DNA of 64,000 bases, from NCBI GenBank assembly GCA_964482225.1, contig CAYZWT010000019.1, positions 1 through 64,000 of the forward strand. The letters are read 5' to 3'. The DNA is from UBA1429 sp964482225. Its GTDB lineage: Bacteria; Chloroflexota; Anaerolineae; UBA1429. The translations under genes were made by a program, and so were the position numbers. This document shows positions 32,974 to 40,155 of this stretch, one piece after another. Position 1 is the first letter of the stretch; every line of letters begins with the position of its first letter. The notes under the pieces are model-generated. The model saw nothing but the letters and a program-made list of their open reading frames with translations, was not told where the DNA came from and did no database searches.

Positions 32974-34135
32974 CACATGGTCCCCCCGCTTGCTGGCCTT
33001 GCGAGAGCTGGCCGCCGGCGCCTTTGCAGAGGCTTTTGGCGGCGAGCCTGAACTGTGGGTGGCGGCCCCAGGCCGGGTGAACCTGATCGGCGAGCACACC
33101 GACTATAACGACGGCTTTGTGTTGCCCGCAGCCATTGACCGGCATGTGCTGATGGCCGTCTCGCCCCGCCAGGATCGCCAGGTGCACCTGGTGGCCGCCG
33201 ATTTTCCCGCCCGCGCCAGCTTTTGCCTGGACGAGATCGTCCACGACCCGAGCCAGCGTTGGAGCGAGTACCAGCGCGGGGTGGCCTGGGCGCTGCAGGA
33301 GGCGGGCCACCGGTTGAACGGCTTGAACGCCGTCCTGGTCAGCGATGTGCCTGTGGCATCGGGGCTCTCTTCGTCGGCAGCCCTCGAGATGGCCATGGCC
33401 TATGCCTTTCAAGTGACGTGCGGCCTGGAGCTGGATGGGGTGCAGCGGGCGCTGCTGGGCCAAAAGGCCGAGAACCAGTTCGTGGGCATGAACTGCGGCA
33501 TCATGGACCAGTACATCGTCTCCCTGGGCAAGCGCGGCCACGCCCTCTTGATAGATTGCCGCAGCCTGGAATATACCTTGGTGCCCGTGCCCGCCGGGTG
33601 CGACGTGGTCATCTGCGATACGAAAAAGCGCCGGGGCCTGGTGGATAGCGAGTACAACCGCCGCCGCCAAGAGTGCGAGCGCGGGGCCGAGGCGCTGGGG
33701 GTCAGGGCGCTGCGCGATGTGACGCCCGAGGCGTTCGCGGCGCGCCAGAGCGAGCTGGACGAGATCACCCGCATGCGCTGCCGCCACGTGATCACCGAGA
33801 ACCAGCGCACCCTGGATGGCGTCGAGGCGCTGCGGCGCGGCGACGTGGCCCTCTTTGGCGCGCTGATGAACGCCTCGCACGCCAGCCTGCGGGACGACTA
33901 TCAGGTCAGTTGTGACGAGCTGGATATCATGGTAGAGGCGGCCCAGCGCCAGCCGGGCGTCCTGGGGGCGCGCATGACGGGGGCGGGCTTTGGCGGCTGC
34001 ACCGTCAGCCTGGTGCGCTCGGAGCACACGCCCGCCTTTGGCCGCGAGGTCGCCCGCGCCTATACAAAAGAGACCGGAGTGACACCCGATGTCTATGTCT
34101 GCCAGGCTGAAGACGGCGTCCGCCGCCTCGACTGA
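32963..34135 (+). CDS. galK: Galactokinase
   Basis: A 390-aa GHMP kinase phosphorylating alpha-D-galactose at C1 (Leloir pathway). The GalK signature GRVNLIGEHTDYNDG is at 37-51; the ATP-binding motif PVASGLSSSAAL spans 130-141; the catalytic Asp is D182 in GIMDQY; the third motif GARMTGAGFGGC is near the C-terminus. The length is that of typical GalK. It overlaps the HAD gene by 11 nt and the MFS gene by 47 nt, a compact operon. galT and galE are absent here, so galactose-1-phosphate must be handled elsewhere. The GH2 beta-galactosidase at 40 kb and the GH4 enzyme could supply galactose. Confidence 0.95.
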   Translation: MHSDTWSPRLLALRELAAGAFAEAFGGEPELWVAAPGRVNLIGEHTDYNDGFVLPAAIDRHVLMAVSPRQDRQVHLVAADFPARASFCLDEIVHDPSQRWSEYQRGVAWALQEAGHRLNGLNAVLVSDVPVASGLSSSAALEMAMAYAFQVTCGLELDGVQRALLGQKAENQFVGMNCGIMDQYIVSLGKRGHALLIDCRSLEYTLVPVPAGCDVVICDTKKRRGLVDSEYNRRRQECERGAEALGVRALRDVTPEAFAARQSELDEITRMRCRHVITENQRTLDGVEALRRGDVALFGALMNASHASLRDDYQVSCDELDIMVEAAQRQPGVLGARMTGAGFGGCTVSLVRSEHTPAFGREVARAYTKETGVTPDVYVCQAEDGVRRLD

Positions 34136-35267
34136 GGGGCGCCGGGGGGCCCTCTATACCGCCTTTTTGAGCATGATCCTGATGGGCGCCACCGTCTCGA
34201 TGACGGGCGCCCTCTTGCCGTCCATCGTGGCCGACCTGGGCCTGAGCGATGGCCAGGCCGGGCTGCTGGTGGCCAGCCCCGCCGTGGGCTATGTGGTCAC
34301 GGCCCTGCTGGCGGGGGCCCTGGGCGATGCCTGGGGCTTTCGGCGCGTCTGGATCATTGGCGTGGCGCTGGGCTGGCTGGCGTTGCTGGCGGTGGCCTTT
34401 TCGCCCGGGTACGGTTGGATGCTGCCCGCCATGGTGGCATTGGGGCTGGTCTCGGGCGCCTTTGACGGGGCCATCAACCCGCTGATCGCCGGGCTATATG
34501 GCGAGCGTTCCGGGGGCATCCTGAACAGCGTGCACCTGTTCTTTGGCATGGGCGCCACCATCACCCCCTTTCTGATCAGCCTGGGGCTGCGCTATGGCCT
34601 GGGCTGGCGCTGGCACTTTGGCCTGCTCTCTTTCTATGTACTGCTGATCGGCGTCGTGATCCTGCGGACGCGCTTTCCGGCCCCGCCCCCGCAACCAGAG
34701 GAAAGCGAGCCCCTTTCCACGGGCCAGATCCTGCGGAGGCGCCTGGTGCTGGTGGCCGTGCTGGTCATGTTCCTGTATGTGGGGGCCGAGTCCAGCGTCT
34801 TTGCCTGGTCGGCCCTGTTCCTACAGCGGCTGCGGGGCGTGCCCGTGGCGACGGCCAGCCTGAGCGTGTCGCTCTTTGGCGGCAGCATCATGCTGGGGCG
34901 GCTGATCTGTGGCCAGATCGCCGAGCGGGTGGGCTACAAGCGGCTGATCGTGGCCGGATCGCTGCTGGGCGCGGTGGGGATCGCCGTGCTGCTCTGGGGG
35001 CCGGGGGCCCTGAGCCCCTGGCTGGGCGTGGGCCTGGCCGGGCTGGCCTATGCGGGCATCTTTGCCACCATCATGGCCGAGGTCACGGGGCGCTCCCCCG
35101 GCTACCAGGGCACCGTATCGGGGCTGCTCTGCTCGGCGGGCGGCCTGGGGCAGATCGTGTTCCCCTGGGCCGTGGGCATGCTCTCCGAGGCCGCCGGTCT
35201 GCCCGTGGGCATGGGGCTGGTGCTGGGCATCTCGGCGCTCATGGGCCTGCTGTACCTGCTCACCTGA
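34089..35267 (+). CDS. MFS transporter, probably sugar-related
   Basis: A 392-aa major facilitator with 12 predicted helices. GALGDAWGFRRVW between helices 2 and 3 is the loop signature (G-x-x-x-D-x-x-G-x-R-x). A long cytoplasmic loop (about 200-220, PPPQPEESEP) separates the halves. The start at 34089 lies inside the end of galK, with GGAG 9 nt upstream, so translation is coupled to galK. The next in-frame Met is two codons later. Operon position suggests import of galactose or an oligosaccharide; the half-structure resembles FucP-like sugar/H+ symporters, but that is not decisive. Confidence 0.85.
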   Translation: MSMSARLKTASAASTEGRRGALYTAFLSMILMGATVSMTGALLPSIVADLGLSDGQAGLLVASPAVGYVVTALLAGALGDAWGFRRVWIIGVALGWLALLAVAFSPGYGWMLPAMVALGLVSGAFDGAINPLIAGLYGERSGGILNSVHLFFGMGATITPFLISLGLRYGLGWRWHFGLLSFYVLLIGVVILRTRFPAPPPQPEESEPLSTGQILRRRLVLVAVLVMFLYVGAESSVFAWSALFLQRLRGVPVATASLSVSLFGGSIMLGRLICGQIAERVGYKRLIVAGSLLGAVGIAVLLWGPGALSPWLGVGLAGLAYAGIFATIMAEVTGRSPGYQGTVSGLLCSAGGLGQIVFPWAVGMLSEAAGLPVGMGLVLGISALMGLLYLLT

Positions 35268-35278
35268 CGGGAGGCGAG

Positions 35279-36415
35279 ATGCGCCCCCTTGCGCTGGCGC
35301 TCTTTTGGGGCTCGGCCGCCGTCATCGCCTATGCCTACCTGGGCTATCCTTTGCTCCTGGCTTTGCTGGGGCGTTTCCTCCGCCCACGCCACACCGACGA
35401 CGTGACCCCTGCGGTGGACGTGGTGATCGCCGCCTATAACGAGGCGGGCTGCATCGAGGCCAAGTTGGAGAACACCCTGGCCCTGGACTATCCCGCCGAC
35501 CGGCTGCGCATCTGGGTCGTTACCGACGGCTCCACCGACGCCACCCCCGACCTTGTGCAGCGCTATGCCCCGCGCGAGGTGACCCTGCTGCACCGGCCGG
35601 AGCGCCAGGGCAAGGCGGCGGCCCTGGCCCGCGCCTTGCCCCACCTGGTGGGCGAGGCGATCCTGTTCACCGACGCCAATTGCAGCCTGCCCCCCCACGC
35701 GTTGCGCCGCATGGCGCGCCACCTGGCCGATCCGCAGGTGGGGGGCGTCAGCGGGGCCAAGCGTGTGGCGAGGGCCGGGTCCTCGGAGGGGGAGAACCTG
35801 TACTGGCGCTACGAGGGCTGGCTCAAGGCGCTGGATGCCCGCCTGGGCTCGGTGATGGGTGCGCCGGGCGAGGTCTGGCTGGCGCGGCGCGCGGCCTATC
35901 GCCCCCCGCCGCCGGACATCCTGTTGGACGATTTCTACGCCTCCATTGAGATGGCGGCGCGGGGCTGGCGCGTGGCCTACGAGCCGGACGCCTGGTCGCT
36001 GGAGCCTGCCTCGCCCGACCTGGGGGCCGAGTGGCAGCGGCGGGTGCGCAACGCCGCCGGAGGCTGGCAGGCCGTCTTGCGCCTGAGGGCCGTGTGGCGG
36101 GGCGGGGCGCGCCTGGTGTTCCAGTACCTCTCGCACCGGGTGCTGCGCTGGGTGGCCGCGCCGCTCTTGCTGCCCCTGCTGCTGCTGGCGAATTTGCTCC
36201 TGCTGCCCCACCCCGTGTACACCCTGTTGCTGGCGGCCCAGGGCCTGTTCTACGCGGCGGCCCTGGCCGGATGGGCTCTGGCGCGGCAAGGGCGACGGGC
36301 CGGATGGCTCGCCGCCCCTCTGGCGGTAGTCATGCTCAACGCCGCGGCGCTGGCCGGCGGCTGGCGCTATCTGCGCGGGCAACACACGGTGCTGTGGCCC
36401 AAAGTGCGGCCATAG
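35279..36415 (+). CDS. Membrane glycosyltransferase family 2
   Basis: A 378-aa processive-type GT2. An N-terminal helix is followed by the GT-A fold: VVIAAYNEAG (UDP-binding start), VVTDGSTDATPDL (first aspartates), FTDANCSLPP (DxN/DxD-like), and a QRRVRNAAGGW motif in place of Q/RxxRW. Three or four C-terminal membrane helices (LSHRVLRWVAAPLLLPLLLLANLL onward, 320-370) complete it. GGGAGG precedes the ATG, 11 nt after the MFS stop. Likely assembles an exopolysaccharide or glycolipid; being last in the galK run is perhaps coincidental. Confidence 0.87.
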   Translation: MRPLALALFWGSAAVIAYAYLGYPLLLALLGRFLRPRHTDDVTPAVDVVIAAYNEAGCIEAKLENTLALDYPADRLRIWVVTDGSTDATPDLVQRYAPREVTLLHRPERQGKAAALARALPHLVGEAILFTDANCSLPPHALRRMARHLADPQVGGVSGAKRVARAGSSEGENLYWRYEGWLKALDARLGSVMGAPGEVWLARRAAYRPPPPDILLDDFYASIEMAARGWRVAYEPDAWSLEPASPDLGAEWQRRVRNAAGGWQAVLRLRAVWRGGARLVFQYLSHRVLRWVAAPLLLPLLLLANLLLLPHPVYTLLLAAQGLFYAAALAGWALARQGRRAGWLAAPLAVVMLNAAALAGGWRYLRGQHTVLWPKVRP

Positions 36416-36419
36416 GGGG

Positions 36420-37658
36420 CTACGACGCCACAACCTCTCGCGCGATCTCGGCCCACCTCCAGAGGCGTTGCGGCGCATAGCGCACGGTGCTGATATCTTT
36501 GAGGATGAACTCGAGCGGCGTCCCGCGCCGTTCGCAGGCCGCCCGCGTCTCTTCCAGATCGCGCCGGATCGCATCCTCGTCCAAGCTCTCGCCGGCCAGC
36601 AGAGCCGGGCTCGGCTTGCGGGAGAAGACATAGTCCCTACCAATGCCCTCAGCGCCCTTTTCCTGGTCAACCCAGGGGCTCATGGAGATCTTGCGTAGGT
36701 TGGGGATGGTGCGCAAGAGATCAAGCTTGCCGTCCAGCGGCTCACAGCAGCCATAGTACACCAGGCCAAAGCGGGCATACCAGGGCCGCACATAGTCCAG
36801 CTCGAACAGCTCGTGCATCTTGGGCGAGACCGAGGCAAAGATCTGGGCCATGCCGCAGGTCCACACATCCCTGGCACGTGGCCGCGCGGGGTCATAGCCG
36901 GGCGCCGGTAGCTCGTCGCTATAGGCGCCGGAGCAGTGGATCAACGCCTGCGGCTGCCCGAGCAGCCCCTGCTCCTCCAGTTGATCGAGCATCGAGGAAT
37001 AGGCATCGGTCACGCGTCGCATCAGCCCGTGCGTGAACTCGGGCCGGACGGCCAGATCCAGCAGGGCGTTCTGGGCGCCGCGCCACTCGACAATGCGATC
37101 CCATAGGGCCAGCATCGGATGCAATCCTTGCATGCGCACCTCGAGGATGCCGCCCAGGAGCTCCTGGGCCTGCTCTTCGGTCCGGGCCGTGGCCTCTGCG
37201 TCCAGCGAGATGCGGGGCATCTGGATCTTGGCCAGGTCATCCTCGCTCTGGAGTTGGTCCAGGTAAAAGTGGCCCACCACATCGTTGGCCGGATCGGTCA
37301 CCGCGCGCTGCTCGCTGGGCCGGATGCCCAGATCGGCGCCCAGGATCGTCTTGGGTAGCGAAATGTGGGGCTCGACGACCATATCCGCCCGCATATGCTC
37401 CCAGGAGTAGAGGGTTCGGCGGAGCTGGGTCTCGATCTCTCGGCAAAAGGGGTCCTCGGCCTGGGGTGCCAGCGAGCCATCCACATCCATCTCGTGCCAG
37501 GGGATCTGGTCAATCAAGACCATCGGCCGTGCAGGCGCCAAGCGGTTGAGAGCCTTCCAGAGCCGCACGGTCTCTTGTTGCACCGGCAACGCCGCGATCT
37601 CGGCCACGCGCCGGCCCAGTTCGCGCACGATCTCTTGGTCTCTGCGGCTGATCGGCAT
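36420..37658 (-). CDS. Uroporphyrinogen decarboxylase-like protein (URO-D superfamily)
   Basis: A 412-aa protein of the URO-D-like branch that includes MtaA/CmuA-type methyltransferases and many uncharacterised Chloroflexota and Firmicutes paralogues. Recognisable parts are WHEMDVDG, VEPHISLPKTIL, LIHCSGAY, the Cys-containing LVYYGCCEPLDGKLD and MSPWVD. A role in moving methyl groups to or from cobamide proteins is possible; heme synthesis is unlikely because the substrate-binding arginine region differs. The ATG at 37658 has AAGGGGG 5 nt upstream; an upstream Met (37778) gives a Cys-rich non-conserved extension. It converges on the GT2 gene with a 4-bp gap. Confidence 0.82.
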   Translation of the reverse strand: MPISRRDQEIVRELGRRVAEIAALPVQQETVRLWKALNRLAPARPMVLIDQIPWHEMDVDGSLAPQAEDPFCREIETQLRRTLYSWEHMRADMVVEPHISLPKTILGADLGIRPSEQRAVTDPANDVVGHFYLDQLQSEDDLAKIQMPRISLDAEATARTEEQAQELLGGILEVRMQGLHPMLALWDRIVEWRGAQNALLDLAVRPEFTHGLMRRVTDAYSSMLDQLEEQGLLGQPQALIHCSGAYSDELPAPGYDPARPRARDVWTCGMAQIFASVSPKMHELFELDYVRPWYARFGLVYYGCCEPLDGKLDLLRTIPNLRKISMSPWVDQEKGAEGIGRDYVFSRKPSPALLAGESLDEDAIRRDLEETRAACERRGTPLEFILKDISTVRYAPQRLWRWAEIAREVVAS

Positions 37659-37690
37659 GGCGCCCCCTTGACATAGCGAACATGGGCAGG

Positions 37691-38716
37691 TCAGGGCGCG
37701 TTCACCTCGCGGCCTGCATAGTGGCTTTGATAGTAGGCTTGATAGTGCTCGCCCGACCTGATCTTGCGCCACCACCACTCGTTCTCGACATACCAGCGCA
37801 CCGTAGCCTCCAGGGCGGCGTCGAAATCGTGGCGCGGGCGCCAGCCCAGGGCCTTGATCTTGCTCACGTTCAGGGCATAGCGCCGGTCGTGGCCCGGGCG
37901 GTCGGTGATATGTTGCAGCAGCGATTCGGGCTTGCCCACCAGGGCCAACAGCTTGCGGGCCATGTCAATATTGCGCGTCTCGGCGCCGGTGCCCAGGTTA
38001 TAGATCTCGCCCAGGGCGCCGCGCTGAAGCACCACGTCAATCCCCTCGCAGTGATCCTCCACATACTGGTAATCGCGCATCTGCAAGCCATCGCCATAGA
38101 TGGGCAGGGGCTTGTCATCCAGGGCATTGGAGATGAACAGGGGGACGACTTTTTCCGGGTATTGGAAGGGGCCGATGCTGTTCGAGCCCCGGGTGATGGT
38201 GACGGGCAGCCCGAAACTGGTGTGATAGGCCAGCACCATCAGGTCGCCGCCCGCCTTGCTGGCCGAATAGGGGCTGCGGGTCTCGATCCGGTCGGTCTCG
38301 ACCGAGGCGCCCTCCAACACCTGGCCGTACACCTCGTCGGTGCTCACCTGGTGATAGCGCTCCAGCCCCAGCTCTTTGGCGGCCTCTAGCAGGACAAAGG
38401 TGCCATAGACGTCGGTCATGACGAAACTGCCCGCATCGGAGAGGGAGCGATCCACGTGGGTCTCGGCGGCAAAGTTGACGATGGTGTCAATCTCGTGGGC
38501 GCGGATCGTCTCGCGGACGGCCTCGGCATCGCAGATATCGCCCAGCACAAAGGCGTAGCGCGGGTTCTCGGCCAGGTCGGCCAGGTTGTCCGGATTGCCC
38601 GCATAGGTGAGCTTGTCATACACCACCACGCGATAGTCCGGATGCTGGCGGAGCATATAGCGCGCGAAATTGGAGCCGATGAACCCGGCCCCTCCGGTCA
38701 CCAAGAGGTTCTTCAT
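37691..38716 (-). CDS. rfbB: dTDP-glucose 4,6-dehydratase
   Basis: A 341-aa extended SDR converting dTDP-glucose to dTDP-4-keto-6-deoxyglucose, the entry to rhamnose and other deoxysugars. The NAD loop is GGAGFIGSNF (8-17), the family triad STDEVYG (T126-D127-E128), and the catalytic Y150-xxx-K154 in PYSASKAGG. AAETHVDRS is also diagnostic. The ATG at 38716 has GGGAGG 10 nt upstream. RmlA, RmlC and RmlD are not adjacent. The product may feed the sugar methyltransferases and glycosyltransferases at 20-25 kb. Confidence 0.93.
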   Translation of the reverse strand: MKNLLVTGGAGFIGSNFARYMLRQHPDYRVVVYDKLTYAGNPDNLADLAENPRYAFVLGDICDAEAVRETIRAHEIDTIVNFAAETHVDRSLSDAGSFVMTDVYGTFVLLEAAKELGLERYHQVSTDEVYGQVLEGASVETDRIETRSPYSASKAGGDLMVLAYHTSFGLPVTITRGSNSIGPFQYPEKVVPLFISNALDDKPLPIYGDGLQMRDYQYVEDHCEGIDVVLQRGALGEIYNLGTGAETRNIDMARKLLALVGKPESLLQHITDRPGHDRRYALNVSKIKALGWRPRHDFDAALEATVRWYVENEWWWRKIRSGEHYQAYYQSHYAGREVNAP

Positions 38717-38818
38717 GCTTGGTTGCCTCCCGAACTCGTATGTACAGGCCACGTCGCCAGCTCTCAGACGCGCAGGACAGGGCTTTCGTTCCCACGGCGG
38801 CGCCCCGTCGCAGAGGGC

Positions 38819-39589
38819 CTAGTCGTCCAGATCGAGCGCCTCTGCAGGGGATTCGGCTACGCTCTGGGGATCGGGCTGGCGGGCCTCTAGATAGATCTCG
38901 CCAAAGAGCTGTTCTTGCACGGCGCGCAGCCGCTGCTGCTTGATCAGCTCCAACATGGCCAAAAAGGTGACAATCACCTCTAGCCGGCTGCGGGCCCCGC
39001 GCATCAGGGTGCTAAAGCGGGCGCGGCGGTAGCGGGCCACCCGGTCCAGGATGCGCTCGATGCACTCGCCGATGTGCACCGTCAGCGGCGCCACCACCCC
39101 ATCCACCGGTTGGGCCTCGGGATGGGCCTCTAGCACCTGGCGAAAGGCGGCCACCAGATCGGCCACGCTGGCCTCGCCCGGGGCGAGGCGCTTTTCGATG
39201 CGGGGCAGGGGCGCGGCCCGGGGGTAGGTGCGCAAGCCCGTCTCCTCGATGGCGCGCAGCCGGGCCGCCGTATCCTTGTAGCGCTTGTACTCGCGCAACT
39301 GGAACACCAGGTCGTCCTCGGCCTCGGGCTCTTCCTCCTCGCCCTCGGCGTCCTCCGGGCGCGGCAGCAGCACCCGCGATTTGATCACCAGCAGCCGCCC
39401 GGCGATCTGCAGGAAATCGGCCAACTGGGCGGCCGTGCGTTGCTGCATCTCGGCCAGGTGCGCCAGGTATTGATCTGTCACCACGGCCAGCGAGACCAGC
39501 GTGATATCCAGCTCCTCACGTTGGATCAACCTGAGCAGCAGTTCCAGCGGGCCATGAAAGATCTCGAGTTCCACCTGATAGGACGTCAT
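38819..39589 (-). CDS. scpA: Segregation and condensation protein A
   Basis: A 256-aa kleisin subunit of the SMC-ScpAB condensin. The N-terminal SMC-neck-binding part is FHGPLELLLRLIQREELDI; the central segment is LADFLQIAGRLLVIKSRVLLP, followed by an acidic linker (EDAEGEEEEPEAEDD); the C-terminal winged helix TFLAMLELIKQQRLRAVQ binds the SMC head. The length is typical. scpB, which often follows, is not in the window; the downstream neighbour is rfbB after a 102-bp gap. The start is ATG at 39589 with GGAGAG upstream. Confidence 0.94.
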   Translation of the reverse strand: MTSYQVELEIFHGPLELLLRLIQREELDITLVSLAVVTDQYLAHLAEMQQRTAAQLADFLQIAGRLLVIKSRVLLPRPEDAEGEEEEPEAEDDLVFQLREYKRYKDTAARLRAIEETGLRTYPRAAPLPRIEKRLAPGEASVADLVAAFRQVLEAHPEAQPVDGVVAPLTVHIGECIERILDRVARYRRARFSTLMRGARSRLEVIVTFLAMLELIKQQRLRAVQEQLFGEIYLEARQPDPQSVAESPAEALDLDD

Positions 39590-39661
39590 GCTCTCCTCTC
39601 ACCCGGGCGGATTCTAGCGCAAAGGGGCGTCGCTGTCCATCCGGCAGAGCCGATGGCGTCT

Positions 39662-39690
39662 GTTCAGATTTGGGGGATGAGATCATGACC
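39662..39690 (+). repeat. Solo terminal repeat of the MITE-like element
   Basis: GTTCAGATTTGGGGGATGAG and the following ATCATGACC match the left end at 15278-15306 closely. No right end is found in the rest of this gap, so only a fragment remains, directly followed by the GC hairpin. Confidence 0.65.
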
Positions 39691-39722
39691 CCGCGCTGAC
39701 AGCTATGTGCGCTCAAGACGCT

Positions 39723-39745
39723 GGAGGGCGGGCGTCTCGCCCGCC
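39723..39745. repeat. REP-like GC hairpin, copy 2
   Basis: Identical over 23 bp to the copies at 1546-1568 and 53247-53269. Confidence 0.75.
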
Positions 39746-40155
39746 TATGCTGCTTGGAGCGTCACGGGCAAGACGCCCGCGCCACAAGCTTACCCGCCGC
39801 TGTCGCCTAGTGTTCGTCGCTTCCCGCCAATTTCGTGCTGATACGTCCCGTGTTGCCGCCAGGACCGTGCCCACTTTTGTTGTGCGTCGTGTTCGCCCAT
39901 GGCTACCGTGCAGTTGGCGGGAAAGGGTAATCGGGCAGGACAGGCACGCTTGTCAGCAGCCAAACCTGGCGGCCCTGAAGGCTACAGAAGCGCAATAGAC
40001 AGTAATGCCGTCGAGCATACTGCCTGGGCACATCCCCCGATTTCGCCGCTCCTGCAAGGGCACGGTGCACGAGAGCCAGTTTCCGGAATCCGCAAGGCAA
40101 CGTACAATGGACTCAGACGCCCGTTCACAGTCCAGCGCGATAGGGAGGCACGGTC

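Larger units (their letters stand above)
39590..40155. other. Non-coding gap with a solo element end
   Basis: 566 bp between divergent scpA and the beta-galactosidase. It contains a lone left end of the inverted-repeat element (39662-39690), a REP-like hairpin (39723-39745) and, near the right side, a weak TACAAT (40103-40108) that may be the -10 of the beta-galactosidase promoter. Short open frames here have no coding character. Confidence 0.55.

Noticed and set aside
36420..37658. HemE (uroporphyrinogen decarboxylase proper)
   Set aside because: At 412 aa it is longer than HemE, lacks the HemE N-terminal Arg/Gln signature and carries a Cys pair typical of URO-D-like methyltransferase relatives.
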